Program-made: the position numbers and the translations under genes
Shown: one piece after another, positions 49,014 through 58,365 of the stretch
How positions within the stretch are numbered: the stretch's first letter is position 1
How the letters are laid out: each line of letters starts with the position of its first letter
DNA from: Sphingopyxis solisilvae
GTDB taxonomy: Bacteria; Pseudomonadota; Alphaproteobacteria; Sphingomonadales; Sphingomonadaceae
NCBI RefSeq assembly: GCF_015475875.1
Contig: NZ_JADKYM010000007.1
Span: 62,001 to 126,000 of the forward strand
Length of the DNA: 64,000 bases
Reading direction: 5' to 3'
The notes under the pieces: model-generated
What the model was told of the DNA's origin: nothing
The model's database searches: none
Seen by the model: the letters and a program-made list of their open reading frames with translations, nothing else

Positions 49014-50138
49014 CCCCGAGAACGCGCCGTCGCCGGGTCCGTGGCCCAGCGCAAGATAATCGTCCGACTGCATTTCGGACAGACGGCTCGCAGTGCGCTC
49101 GAACTCGAATGCCCCGTCACCCGCCACATACAGATCGTCGGGCATCGCCGCCGCGCTGGCCAGCAGCTTGGCCTTATATTCGTAGAGCGCATCGACGAGC
49201 GTCACAAAACGCGCGGCTTCATTGCGATTTTCCGGCCCCATGCGCGGGATGCCGACGATGATGACGGTGTGAAAATGGCGCGCGATCGCCAGATAGTCCG
49301 ACGCACCGCGCGCTTCGGCGCACAGCCGCTTGAACGAAAAGACCGCGACGCCTTTCAGCGCTTTCGGGACATGCAGCGTCCGCCCGCCGCCCAGGTCGAG
49401 ATCGAGCGAGGGTACGTGCGCGCGGTCCTCGGGCGGATAGTCGGTGAGGCGAAAGAACGCCGCCGACAACGCCGCGCTCGCTGCATCGTCGGCGGGAACG
49501 AACCAGCGCGCGCCGTCGCCCAGCCGGTCGCGGCGATAATCGGTCGGGCCGTTGAGTCCCATGACATCGAGTTTTGCCTCGACCAGCGCGATAAAGGGCA
49601 GGAAATGCTCGCGGTTGAGCCCGTCCTTGTACAGGTCGGACGGCGGCCGGTTCGACGTCGCGACCACGCACACCCCGCGGTCGATCAGCGCGGTGAACAG
49701 GCGCGAAAGGATCATCGCGTCGGCGCTGTTGTTCACCACCATCTCGTCGAACGCCAGGCAGCGCACGTCGGCGACCAGCGCGTCGGCGACCAGCGGGATC
49801 GGATCGCCCGCCTCGCTCTTGCGGACCTCGCGCATCCGCGCATGGACGTCGAGCATGAAGGCGTGGAAATGGACGCGGCGTTTGCGCGCGATCGATAGCT
49901 GGTCGTAAAACAGATCCATCAGCATCGACTTGCCGCGACCGACCGCGCCCCACAGATAAACCCCGCGCGGCGCATCGGGTTTGCGGCCGGTCAGCCGCCA
50001 CAACAGGCTGCCGCGCGGCGGCACAGCTTCCAGTTCGGTTTGCAGGGCGTTCAAGCGCTCGGCAGCGGCACGCTGTTCGGGGTCGGGGCGGAGTTCGCCG
50101 CCCGCGACGAGTGCGTCATAAGCCGCCAGCACCGACAT
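48996..50138 (-). CDS. zapE: AFG1/ZapE family ATPase
   Basis: A 380-residue P-loop ATPase. Walker A GAVGRGKS is at residues 64-71, Walker B is CLAFDEM, and the sensor region VCVVATSNRPPSDLYKDGLN is the family signature. ZapE acts at the division ring in E. coli; AFG1 in mitochondria helps quality control of respiratory proteins. Its ATG overlaps the stop of the thioesterase gene by one base (TGATG), putting it in one operon with sdhB. Confidence 0.94.
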   Translation of the reverse strand: MSVLAAYDALVAGGELRPDPEQRAAAERLNALQTELEAVPPRGSLLWRLTGRKPDAPRGVYLWGAVGRGKSMLMDLFYDQLSIARKRRVHFHAFMLDVHARMREVRKSEAGDPIPLVADALVADVRCLAFDEMVVNNSADAMILSRLFTALIDRGVCVVATSNRPPSDLYKDGLNREHFLPFIALVEAKLDVMGLNGPTDYRRDRLGDGARWFVPADDAASAALSAAFFRLTDYPPEDRAHVPSLDLDLGGGRTLHVPKALKGVAVFSFKRLCAEARGASDYLAIARHFHTVIIVGIPRMGPENRNEAARFVTLVDALYEYKAKLLASAAAMPDDLYVAGDGAFEFERTASRLSEMQSDDYLALGHGPGDGAFSGSSQDQ

Positions 50139-50635
50139 CAGCCGCGATCCTTGCTCGCCTTGCGAATGGTGCCGGCGAAGGACAGGACAATATGGCTGTC
50201 ACGCTCACCCTGGACGACCAGCCCGCGCAGGAAGATCAGGCGTCCCGTTTCGCGCACCAGCTCGACGACCGCGTCCAGTGGTTCGCCGACGCGTCCCGCC
50301 CCGACGAACTGCGTCGATAGGTCGAGCGTCACCGAATGGCCGGCGTTCAGCGACCCGAACTGGTGCGACGCCGCGAACAACGCGATGTCGACGAGCGCGA
50401 GCGTCACCGCGCCATGGACATTGTCGCCCAGATTGCTGTGCTTGCGCTCGGGGATCATCCGCACCCGCGCACAGGGGCGACCATCGGGCGTCGGCGGTTC
50501 GACCCGCACCGTCAGCGGCTCGATAAAGCTGTTGAACCGCGTCGGGTCCTTCAGATCCCAGCTGAGCCAACCATCGCCCTGCGCCTCGGCACTGAAATGG
50601 TCGGCGCGGCGCGGCTCCTCGATCCCGTCGTTCAC
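50138..50635 (-). CDS. PaaI-like hotdog-fold thioesterase
   Basis: A 165-residue hotdog protein with the segment [20 protein letters not shown] and the final strand pattern of PaaI/YdiI thioesterases that hydrolyse acyl- or aryl-CoA. The GTG start at 50635 overlaps the sdhB stop (GTGA) by four bases; no better start exists. The context between sdhB and zapE suggests a housekeeping acyl-CoA role rather than phenylacetate breakdown. Confidence 0.85.
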   Translation of the reverse strand: MNDGIEEPRRADHFSAEAQGDGWLSWDLKDPTRFNSFIEPLTVRVEPPTPDGRPCARVRMIPERKHSNLGDNVHGAVTLALVDIALFAASHQFGSLNAGHSVTLDLSTQFVGAGRVGEPLDAVVELVRETGRLIFLRGLVVQGERDSHIVLSFAGTIRKASKDRG

Positions 50636-51414
50636 ACCTGCCGCTCGGCCTCGAGCTTCTTGATCTCGGCGATCGCGCGCGCCGGGCTCAATCCCTTCGG
50701 GCAGGCGTTCGAGCAGTTCATGATCGTGTGACAACGATAGAGACGGAACGGATCTTCGAGCTCGTCGAGCCGTTCGCCGGTATATTCGTCGCGGCTGTCG
50801 GCGAGCCAGCGATAGGCCTGGAGCAGGATCGCGGGGCCCAGAAACTTGTCGCTGTTCCACCAATAACTGGGGCAGCTGGTCGAGCAGCAGGCGCACAGGA
50901 TGCACTCGTAGAGGCCGTCGAGCTTTTCGCGTTCGGCGGGCGATTGCAGCCGTTCCTTGCCGCTCGGCGTCGTCGTCTTGGTTTTGAGCCACGGTTCGAT
51001 CGACGCATATTGGGCGTAGAAATGGGTGAAGTCGGGGACCAGATCCTTGATCACGTCCATCGCGGGCAGCGGGGTGATCGTGATGTCACCCTTCAGATCT
51101 TCGATCGCGGTGGTGCAGGCGAGGCCGTTCTTGCCATTCATGTTCATCGAACAGCTGCCGCAAATCCCCTCGCGGCACGAACGGCGGAAGGTCAGCGACG
51201 CATCCTGCTCGCTTTTCATCTTGATGAGCGCATCGAGCACCATCGGACCGCATTTTTCCGTGTCGATCTCGAACGTGTCGAAGCGCGGGTTCTGACCACT
51301 GTCGGGATCGTAGCGATAGACTTTGAACCGTTTGACCGCCGCCGCGCCCTCGGCCTTGTGGACCTGGCCCGTCTTTTGCGGGCGGCTGTTCTTGGGCAGG
51401 CGGAATTCGGCCAT
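50632..51414 (-). CDS. sdhB: succinate dehydrogenase iron-sulfur subunit
   Basis: SdhB carries the three iron-sulfur clusters that pass electrons from SdhA to ubiquinone. The 260-residue protein has the 2Fe-2S cysteines (CREGICGSC and the later C), the 4Fe-4S motif [12 protein letters not shown] and the 3Fe-4S motif with NCSNACPKG. The start at 51414 (MAEFRLPKN) is the family start. sdhC, sdhD and sdhA are not upstream; a divergent flippase gene is. It heads the sdhB-thioesterase-zapE operon. Confidence 0.96.
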   Translation of the reverse strand: MAEFRLPKNSRPQKTGQVHKAEGAAAVKRFKVYRYDPDSGQNPRFDTFEIDTEKCGPMVLDALIKMKSEQDASLTFRRSCREGICGSCSMNMNGKNGLACTTAIEDLKGDITITPLPAMDVIKDLVPDFTHFYAQYASIEPWLKTKTTTPSGKERLQSPAEREKLDGLYECILCACCSTSCPSYWWNSDKFLGPAILLQAYRWLADSRDEYTGERLDELEDPFRLYRCHTIMNCSNACPKGLSPARAIAEIKKLEAERQV

Positions 51415-51526
51415 GTCGCGGGCTCCCTGTGCAATTGCGGGCTGACTAGACCCGATTGGCGGCAACGACAAGGGGTGATGCGAAAGCCGCTGGCAGGGGC
51501 GCGGGCAAGGCGCTAGGGCCGCGGCG

Positions 51527-53056
51527 ATGACCGAAAGCGCCGCCCAACCTGCTGTCACCAGCCGTCACGTTGCACGCGGGCTTGGCACCACGGTCCTCGC
51601 ACGGCTGGGCGCGGTGGTCGAGATCGTTGCGCAGCCACTTTATGTGCTGATGTTCGGGCTCGCGGGATACGGCCTCTATGCCGTGCTGTGGGCTACGATC
51701 AACCTGCTCGAGAATATCTTCGACCTGGGCATGACCAGCGCGATGCAGCGCACGGTGCCGCAATCGGCGAGCGATGCCGAGGCCGCCGCGGCGCTGCGCA
51801 CCGCGATGTTCTGGGGCGTCGGACCGTGCCTGATCGTCGCAGCGATCATAGCCCTGTTCGCCGCCGACCTCGCGCCGTTGCTGAACGTCGCCGAACGCGA
51901 CCGGCCGCTCGTCATTCCCGCGATCCAGCTGTTCGTGTGGGCGCTGCCCTTGTGGGCGTTTGTCGAAATCGCGACGTCTGCAATGCGCGCGCGCATGGTG
52001 TTCGGCGCCGAAATCCGCCTGCGGATCGTGTGGGAGCAGATCATGCGACTGGTGTTCGCGGGGATGTTCTTTGCGGGCGGGCTGGGGCTGAAAGGCCTGT
52101 TCATCGCGCACCTCTGCTCGCTGGCGATTACCGCGATCCTGTGCGTTCGCCTGCTGCGCCGCTATTATGTATTCGGCGAACTGCTGCGCGGCGGCCGCGG
52201 CAGCGAAACGGCGCGCAACACCTTTTGGGCGGGACTGTCGATCCTGCCGTCGAACGTGATCGCGCGGCTGTTCGGCGACGCGCCGGCGCTGATCCTCAAC
52301 CTGCTGCTGCCCGGCGCGGCGGGCGCGGCGGCGGCGGGCCTGTTCACGATCGCGCGCAAATTGTCGAGCGTCGTCCAGCTGGTCCGCATCGCCTTCGTCT
52401 ATGTCATGGCGCCGCTGGCGGCGAGCGCCGAGCGCGAGGATCGCGCGCAAGTGGCCGACATCTATGCCTATGCCACGCGGTTGATCGCCGCGATCGCGCT
52501 GCCGCTCGCCGCGGTGCTGGCGGCGGGCAGCGCACCGCTGCTCAGCCTGTTCGGCGCCGAGGCCAGGGTTGCGCAGGCCGCGCTCGTCATCCTGCTGTTT
52601 GCGCGCGCTGTCGAAGCGGTGCTGGGCATCTCGCTGCCCGTGCTGCAAGTCGTCGCCGCTTTCCGTCACCAGCTGACCGCCAGCATCATCGGGGTGATCG
52701 TGGCCGTCGCGGCAGGCACCCTCATCGTCGGGCGGATGGACGCACTGACCGGTGTCACGCTGGCGATGTCGATCGGGCTGGTCGTCATGGGCGGCATTCC
52801 GATGGTGCAGCTGGCGTTGAACGAAAAACTCCACCCCTTTGACCGTCAGTTTCCGGCCGTGGCCATCAAGGGACTGGCGATCATGCTCGTCGCCGGCGGC
52901 GCCGCGCTGCTGGCGGGGCAATTGCCCGACGCGGTAGCGCTGCCGCTGATCGTGCTGCTCGCGGTCGGTGCGATCTGGTTGTCGCTGCGCTTTGCCCTGC
53001 CCCACGCCGACCGCACTTCGCTGGGCAAGATGGGGCGCAAGCTGCGGCTCGTCTGA
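51527..53056 (+). CDS. oligosaccharide flippase (Wzx/MATE-like) family protein
   Basis: A 509-residue integral membrane protein with about twelve hydrophobic segments and the layout of polysaccharide/lipid-linked oligosaccharide flippases (MOP superfamily): [20 protein letters not shown] and [20 protein letters not shown]. It would move a lipid-linked glycan across the inner membrane. No glycosyltransferase or polymerase is next to it. It is the first gene of a plus-strand set with an ICMT-like protein and a P-loop kinase. Confidence 0.85.
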   Translation: MTESAAQPAVTSRHVARGLGTTVLARLGAVVEIVAQPLYVLMFGLAGYGLYAVLWATINLLENIFDLGMTSAMQRTVPQSASDAEAAAALRTAMFWGVGPCLIVAAIIALFAADLAPLLNVAERDRPLVIPAIQLFVWALPLWAFVEIATSAMRARMVFGAEIRLRIVWEQIMRLVFAGMFFAGGLGLKGLFIAHLCSLAITAILCVRLLRRYYVFGELLRGGRGSETARNTFWAGLSILPSNVIARLFGDAPALILNLLLPGAAGAAAAGLFTIARKLSSVVQLVRIAFVYVMAPLAASAEREDRAQVADIYAYATRLIAAIALPLAAVLAAGSAPLLSLFGAEARVAQAALVILLFARAVEAVLGISLPVLQVVAAFRHQLTASIIGVIVAVAAGTLIVGRMDALTGVTLAMSIGLVVMGGIPMVQLALNEKLHPFDRQFPAVAIKGLAIMLVAGGAALLAGQLPDAVALPLIVLLAVGAIWLSLRFALPHADRTSLGKMGRKLRLV

Positions 53057-53141
53057 AAGATTCGGTCTTATTTTGGCCGCAAAATTCGCTAGAGCGGTGC
53101 CACTTATCGTGATGCCGCACTGCGGCCAACAGGCGGAACCC

Positions 53142-53882
53142 ATGTACCAGACCGAACTCGCGCGCAGCGGCAAGCGCCTCTTTTTCATTCGCGGCACCTA
53201 TATCTATATCACCATCGCGATTTCGGTGCTGATTGCCTGGTGCAGCAAGGACTGGGGTCCGTTCCAATCGGCGTTCGGCGATTGCGCCTGGTTCTGGCTG
53301 TCGCTCGGCGTCGCCAGCGCCGGGGCGATCGTGCGCGTGTTCACCAGCGGCTGGGCCGCGCTCGGGACTTCAGGCCGCGCCAAGGTCGCCGCGGAGGCAA
53401 GCGAACTCAACACGACCGGGCCGTACAGCCTGGTGCGCAACCCCCTCTACGTCGGGCGCATCCTGAACTTCACCGGCATCGCGATGCTGTCGGGCAGCTG
53501 GGTGTTCGGCGCGATCGTTTTCCTGCTCGCGATCCTGATCTACGAACGCATTTCGATTTATGAGGAAGAATTTCTGCGCGAAAAATTCGGCGCGGCGCAC
53601 GCCGAATGGGCGAAGGACGTTCCCGCGCTGCTTCCCCGCCTGCACGGCTGGGTGAAACCCAAATATCCCTTCTGGTGGAAGCGGATGATCTGGCGCGAAC
53701 AGAACAAGCTGTTCCTGCTCGCCACCACCGTCTTCCTGACCTGGTTCGCGCGGCTCGACTTCAATTTCGACGCGCTGACCGCAGCGCAATGGAACTGGGT
53801 CTATGCCTATGCGGCGCTGGTCGTCGTCCGCTTTATCATCGGCGGGCTGAAAATGGCCGGCTTCTTCAAGGAATTGAGCTGA
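53142..53882 (+). CDS. ICMT-like (isoprenylcysteine/phospholipid methyltransferase family) membrane protein
   Basis: A 246-residue protein with five or six membrane segments. The centre has TGPYSLVRNPLYVGRI and YEEEFLREKFGAAHAEW, the SAM-binding RHPxY-like and E..L...FG..Y..Y patterns of the ICMT/PEMT family. It starts 86 bases after the flippase. In bacteria such proteins methylate lipids or small hydrophobic carboxylates; the substrate here is unknown. Confidence 0.82.
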   Translation: MYQTELARSGKRLFFIRGTYIYITIAISVLIAWCSKDWGPFQSAFGDCAWFWLSLGVASAGAIVRVFTSGWAALGTSGRAKVAAEASELNTTGPYSLVRNPLYVGRILNFTGIAMLSGSWVFGAIVFLLAILIYERISIYEEEFLREKFGAAHAEWAKDVPALLPRLHGWVKPKYPFWWKRMIWREQNKLFLLATTVFLTWFARLDFNFDALTAAQWNWVYAYAALVVVRFIIGGLKMAGFFKELS

Positions 53883-53886
53883 ATTG

Positions 53887-54576
53887 ATGGGGGGCGACCT
53901 CGCTCCCCTGATCGCAGTCGTCGGCAGCGACGGGTCGGGCAAGTCGACGCTGTCGGCGGACCTGCTCGCGCATATCCAGCAGAGCCGTGCGGCGGAGTCC
54001 GGCTACCTCGGTCTCGGTTCGGGCGAGCAGGGGCGGCGGATCGGACGCTGGCCGGTCATCGGCCCGCCGCTGCACCGCTTCCTCGACGGCATCGCCGACC
54101 GCTTGCGCGAGCCCGGCGAGCCGATCCCCGGCTATCTGGCCGCGCGCTATGCACTGAACAAGTCGCGGAAGCGCCGTGCCAGGTTCGACGCGCTCCTCGC
54201 GCAGCGGCGTGCAGGCAAGGTGATCGTTACCGACCGTTACCCCCAGGTCGAAGTCCCCGGCCTGCACGACGGACCGATCCTCGCGGGCATCGCGACCAGC
54301 CAGCGGCTCGCCGCGATGCAGGCCGCGGAATACGCGCTCTATGTGGAGATGGCGGCGTACCGACCGACGCTGGTGATTCGCCTGCACGTCGATGTCGATA
54401 CCGTGATGGCGCGCAAGCCCGACCACGACCGTACGCTGATCACCCGCAAGGTCGAAACGGTGGCGCTGCTGCTGTTCAACGGCGCGCCGATCGTCGATAT
54501 CGACGCGACGATGCCCTATGCCGAGGAGCTGGCGTTGGCGACCGCGGCCGTCGATAGAGCGTTGGCCTCCGCCTGA
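53887..54576 (+). CDS. thymidylate-kinase-like P-loop protein
   Basis: A 229-residue P-loop kinase. The Walker A GSDGSGKST is at residues 13-21 and a TDRYP motif of the thymidylate-kinase fold is near residue 114. It differs from Tmk in length and in its later segment (RPTLVIRLHVDVDTVMARKP, then DHDRTLITRKVE), so a dedicated dTMP kinase role is unlikely. Such proteins appear in polysaccharide and envelope clusters. The ATG at 53887 is five bases after the ICMT-like gene. Confidence 0.75.
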   Translation: MGGDLAPLIAVVGSDGSGKSTLSADLLAHIQQSRAAESGYLGLGSGEQGRRIGRWPVIGPPLHRFLDGIADRLREPGEPIPGYLAARYALNKSRKRRARFDALLAQRRAGKVIVTDRYPQVEVPGLHDGPILAGIATSQRLAAMQAAEYALYVEMAAYRPTLVIRLHVDVDTVMARKPDHDRTLITRKVETVALLLFNGAPIVDIDATMPYAEELALATAAVDRALASA

Positions 54577-54593
54577 CCCCCACCTCTCCGTTC

Positions 54594-54660
54594 GTGTCGA
54601 GCGAAGTCGAGACACGCTGGGTTCGTGCACGACTTCACGTGTCTCGACTTCGCTCGACAC
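54594..54660. repeat. inverted repeat with perfect 22-bp arms (TGTCGAGCGAAGTCGAGACA)
   Basis: Arms 54594-54615 and 54639-54660 are exact reverse complements of 22 bases, 23 bases apart. It lies between the convergent kinase and nucleotidyltransferase genes, 10-18 bases from each stop, and may end both transcripts. The GTGTCGAGCGAAGTCGAGACAC unit is a common sphingomonad repeat (recalled). Confidence 0.9.
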
Positions 54661-54669
54661 AAGCGGAAA

Positions 54670-55446
54670 TTAGAGGCCGGTTTTGCTTGCCATAATCGTC
54701 TCAATCAGCGCGATATCGGCCGGTTTGTCGGCGTCGATGCACGCTTCGGGTTCGGACATTGGCACGACCGTCGCGGCAAGGCCGAAACGCCGGCCCGCGC
54801 GCGCGACCCCCTGTTGGATCGTGAACAGGCCGAGCAGCGCGCCGATCAGCAGCCACGGGCCGAAAGCGGCGACGATCTTCAGCCCCTTTTTGCGGTCGCG
54901 TTCGATCCGCCCCCAGAAATCGAGCAGCGGCAGCGCGCGCCGCCCGCGCAGGTAAAACAGATTGGCCCCCGACCACCAGCCGCCGCGGAACTTGAGCCAG
55001 GTGCGCCGCGATTGCGGATAGCGCGCGAACAGGACGTTCCGCTCGACCATCGCCACCGCGACGTCGCTTTGCTCTGCGCCAGCCAAGAACTCGGCGATCA
55101 TCGTCGGCGTCAGCAACACATTGTCGGCGGTCGTGACCAGCACCGGCGCGTCATGCGGCGGGAGTGCGGCAGCGAGCGAGCTGCTGATGCCCCTTCCGGA
55201 ATCGACAAAATGCAGATCGGCGAAGGCGGCAAGGCCCGACACGGCGGCGAGTTCGGCGCTGTTCTGCGCCAGCACCGTGATCGGCCCGACCTGCGACGAG
55301 GCGCGCAGCGCGCGTAAAACATGGACCAGCATCGGCTGGCCCACGACGGGGAGCAGCGCCTTGGTCGACACACCGCTGCCGCCAAGCAACGGATCGGGTC
55401 CGGGCCGGCTGCCGGCTAACACGATGGCGGGGATGCTGGCGGTCAT
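54670..55446 (-). CDS. MobA-like nucleotidyltransferase with internal hydrophobic segment
   Basis: A 258-residue NTP-transferase-fold protein: IVLAGSRPGPDPLL near residue 8, STKALLPVVGQPMLVHVLRA at 27-46, and TTADN at 105-109 as the metal aspartate. The sugar-nucleotide binding loop differs from MobA. Unusually, residues 191-210 are strongly hydrophobic and look like a membrane segment inside the fold; the last acidic strand CIDADKPADI follows. Substrate unknown; a sugar- or alcohol-phosphate nucleotidyl transfer at the membrane is possible. Confidence 0.72.
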   Translation of the reverse strand: MTASIPAIVLAGSRPGPDPLLGGSGVSTKALLPVVGQPMLVHVLRALRASSQVGPITVLAQNSAELAAVSGLAAFADLHFVDSGRGISSSLAAALPPHDAPVLVTTADNVLLTPTMIAEFLAGAEQSDVAVAMVERNVLFARYPQSRRTWLKFRGGWWSGANLFYLRGRRALPLLDFWGRIERDRKKGLKIVAAFGPWLLIGALLGLFTIQQGVARAGRRFGLAATVVPMSEPEACIDADKPADIALIETIMASKTGL

Positions 55447-55548
55447 CGCCAGCGCCCTACAGCGCCGGATCGCCGCGAACAAGGCGGGCGTATCGCGCGG
55501 AACGCGCCGCGCGCTGCCACCTTTTCGGCGTTCGTGCGTAGGACGGGC

Positions 55549-56379
55549 ATGACCAGCTCGTTCACCCGCCCTGCCCTGATCTGCAACGTCCAGAGCGGCA
55601 GCCACGACGAAGCCATTCGCGCGCAGATTGAAACCGTCTGCCGCGACCATGGCGCGCCGCTTGCCGCGACCTTTGCCCTGCCTGACGACGATGTGCCGGA
55701 TGCCGCGCAATTGGCCGCCGATGGCATCGACCTGTTGCTGGTGTGGACGGGCGACGGGACGATCAACGCCGCCGCGCGCAAGACGGCGGACTGGGATGGC
55801 GCGATCCTGCCGCTCCCCGGCGGCACGCTGAACCTGTTGTCAAAGGCGCTGCACGGCGACCGACCGGCGCCGGAGATTCTGGCCGACGCGCTGGCGGGCA
55901 AGGGACAGCGGCGACCGATACCGACGATCCGGTCGGATAAAAGCGAGGCGTTCATCACGGTGATCGCCGGGCCCGCCACACGCTGGGCCGAGGTGCGCGA
56001 AACGATGCGGCAGGACGGCCTGATCGAGGCGAGCCGGTCGGCACCCGACGCGCTCGACGAAATGATGAACGCGCCGGGGGTGCGCGTGGCCGGACACGAC
56101 ACGGCCTATCCGGCGGTGATCCTGACCCCCACGCACGGCGGTATCCGAGCCGACGGGATATTGACCGAAGGCACCGGCGACGTGCTGCGCCACGGGCTCG
56201 CCTGGCTCGGCGGCGATTTCCGCGACGGGCCGAGCGAGCCGATCACGGCGGGGGACATGGTGGTGCTGGAAAGCGACGCGCCAATCAGCCTGGAATATGA
56301 CGGCGAACTGGACGAAACCGCCTCGCCCGTCACATTCACGCTCGCCTCAAGCGCGGTCGATTTCGTCGCGACGACATGA
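55549..56379 (+). CDS. diacylglycerol/sphingosine kinase-family lipid kinase
   Basis: A 276-residue protein of the DAGK catalytic family. The core TRPALICNVQSGSH at the start, LLLVWTGDGTINAAARKT near residue 66 (the GGDGT-like loop) and LPLPGGTLNLLSK near residue 91 match the lipid-kinase fold. It would phosphorylate a lipid alcohol such as diacylglycerol. The ATG at 55549 has an AGGACGGG ribosome site; a GTG at 55534 is less likely. Its stop overlaps the metallophosphoesterase start (ATGA). Confidence 0.85.
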   Translation: MTSSFTRPALICNVQSGSHDEAIRAQIETVCRDHGAPLAATFALPDDDVPDAAQLAADGIDLLLVWTGDGTINAAARKTADWDGAILPLPGGTLNLLSKALHGDRPAPEILADALAGKGQRRPIPTIRSDKSEAFITVIAGPATRWAEVRETMRQDGLIEASRSAPDALDEMMNAPGVRVAGHDTAYPAVILTPTHGGIRADGILTEGTGDVLRHGLAWLGGDFRDGPSEPITAGDMVVLESDAPISLEYDGELDETASPVTFTLASSAVDFVATT

Positions 56380-57224
56380 CGCGGCTGTTCCATATCAGCG
56401 ACCTGCATTTCGGGCTGGAGGATCGCACCGCGCTCGACTGGTTCAAGGGCTGCGTCCGCCGCGAACAGCCTGATGCCGTCCTGATCACCGGCGACCTGAC
56501 CATGCGCGCGCGCAGCCATGAATTCGCGGCGGCGTGCGACTGGATCGAACGGCTCGACGTGCCGGTCACCGTCGAGGTCGGCAATCACGACCTGCCCTAT
56601 TTCAATCCCTTCGCGCGCTTCTTCTGGCCTTACCGCCGCATCCGCCGGATCGAGCGGCTCGTCGAGCACGAACTCGATCTCGACCGGGTTGCGGTCGTGC
56701 CACTGAAAACCACGGCGCGCGCGCAGTGGCGGCTCGACTGGTCGAAGGGATGGGTGACCCGCCGCGCGCTCGCCAAAACCATAGCCGCGATCGACGCGCT
56801 GCCGCCGGGCAAACAGGTCATCGTCACCGCGCATCATCCGCTCGTCGAGGCGGGGACGAAGGGGCGCGCGCTGACCCGCGGCGGGCAACATGCGCTCGAC
56901 ACGCTGGCGTCGCGCGGCGTCGCGGCGGTGCTGACCGGCCATGTCCACGACGCCTTTGATCTTGTCGCGCGAACCGCGAACGGACCGGTGCGCATGATCG
57001 GTGCGGGAACCCTGTCACAGCGTATCCGGTCGACCCCGCCGAGCTTCAACGAACTGCGGATTGCAAGCGGCACGATCGCGCTGCGGGTGCGCAGCATCGC
57101 CGACGTGCCGACCCCGCAGATGCAGATTCCCGATGTTCCGCCCGACGCGCTGCCGCCGCGCGAGCCCGGCGAGCCGGTGGCCCCGATCCACGCCGTTCCG
57201 CCGGTCGATCCCCCGGTGCATTGA
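56376..57224 (+). CDS. calcineurin-like metallophosphoesterase
   Basis: A 282-residue phosphoesterase with the full metal-ligand set: HISDLHFG near residue 6, ITGDLT, VGNHDLP, VTAHHPL and LTGHVHDAF. A Pro-rich C-terminal tail of about 40 residues follows. Relatives act on phospholipid head groups (UDP-diacylglucosamine, GPI-like) or cyclic nucleotides. The four-base overlap with the lipid kinase suggests a shared lipid-phosphate pathway. Confidence 0.88.
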   Translation: MTRLFHISDLHFGLEDRTALDWFKGCVRREQPDAVLITGDLTMRARSHEFAAACDWIERLDVPVTVEVGNHDLPYFNPFARFFWPYRRIRRIERLVEHELDLDRVAVVPLKTTARAQWRLDWSKGWVTRRALAKTIAAIDALPPGKQVIVTAHHPLVEAGTKGRALTRGGQHALDTLASRGVAAVLTGHVHDAFDLVARTANGPVRMIGAGTLSQRIRSTPPSFNELRIASGTIALRVRSIADVPTPQMQIPDVPPDALPPREPGEPVAPIHAVPPVDPPVH

Positions 57225-57276
57225 CGGCGCGTCCGATCCCGTTAGGTTGCAAGAAAAAACGGGAAGAGGACAAAAG

Positions 57277-58365
57277 ATGCTGACCAAGGGCGACGATTTC
57301 CCGCTGCACCAGAGCGCCGAGCCGATCGCCTTTGCCGGCACCGACCGCAATTTCTACGATCGCTATTTCTTCAACGGCTATGCGCCCGACGGGTCGGTAT
57401 TCTTTGCCGCGGCGATGGGCTTTTATCCGCAGCTGGGGATCGTCGATGCCGCCTTTTGCGTGCTGATCGACGGGGTCCAGCATAATCTGCGCGCCAGCAG
57501 GCGGTCGGCGGGCGAGCGGCTAGATCTTGCCGTCGGTCCGATTTCGATCCGGATCGACGCGCCGCTGGAGCAGCTGACGCTGAAGATTTTGGCCAACGAC
57601 GGCCCTTTATCAGGCGAGTTGCAGTTCACCGGGCGCCATTTTCCGATCGAAGAACCGCGCTTCACACGCCGCAACGGCACCCGGCTGTTCATGGACTATA
57701 CGCGCATGACCCAGAACGGCCACTGGTCGGGCCGGCTGGCGGTGGGCGGCCAGCGGATCGAGGCGGGCGCCGACTGGGCGGGGACGCGCGACCGCAGCTG
57801 GGGGATACGCCCGGTCGGCGCCGCGGAACCGCAACCGCCGCCGGAGGGCAATTTTCACCAATTTTTCTGGCTGTGGACGCCGTGCAATTTTTCCGACCGC
57901 TCGCTGTTCTTTCACAGCAATGACGATGGCGCGGGCGACGCGTGGAACCGCCGCGCCGTCTTGGCCGACAGCAACGGCGGCGAGCGCCACTTCGCCGATC
58001 CGGTTTTTGCCGTTGAATGGCAGCCGGGCACGCGGCGGCTGCAGAAATTGACCGCCGACCTGGATCGCAGCACACGCCTGACCCTTACGCCTGCCGGACC
58101 GCTGTTCGCGATGAGCGGCCTCGGTTACACCCACCCGGTCTGGGGTCACGGCTTCGATCATGGCGGGCTGGAGGTTGCGCATGACCGCCTGTCCGAAGCC
58201 GAACGGGCGTGGGGCAATCCGCTGGCGATGCACGTGCAGGCGCTGGTCACTGCCGAACTCGTCGACGGCGACCGCCGCGACGTCGGTATCGGCGTCCTCG
58301 AACAATTGTTCGTCGGCCCGCACGCGCCAACCGGTCTCACCGGGCTCATGGACCCCGCCGCATGA
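57277..58365 (+). CDS. conserved hypothetical protein (DUF7064/7065-like)
   Basis: A 362-residue, probably beta-sandwich protein: FYDRYFFNGYAPDGSVFFAA at residues 26-45, GPISIRIDAP, RSWGIRPVG and FHQFFWLWTPCNFSDRSLFF. These resemble proteins paired with phosphotransferases in sphingomonads and mycobacteria (DUF7064/7065). Function is unknown. It overlaps the phosphotransferase start by four bases (ATGA), so the two act together. The start at 57277 follows GGGAAGAGGAC. Confidence 0.7.
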   Translation: MLTKGDDFPLHQSAEPIAFAGTDRNFYDRYFFNGYAPDGSVFFAAAMGFYPQLGIVDAAFCVLIDGVQHNLRASRRSAGERLDLAVGPISIRIDAPLEQLTLKILANDGPLSGELQFTGRHFPIEEPRFTRRNGTRLFMDYTRMTQNGHWSGRLAVGGQRIEAGADWAGTRDRSWGIRPVGAAEPQPPPEGNFHQFFWLWTPCNFSDRSLFFHSNDDGAGDAWNRRAVLADSNGGERHFADPVFAVEWQPGTRRLQKLTADLDRSTRLTLTPAGPLFAMSGLGYTHPVWGHGFDHGGLEVAHDRLSEAERAWGNPLAMHVQALVTAELVDGDRRDVGIGVLEQLFVGPHAPTGLTGLMDPAA

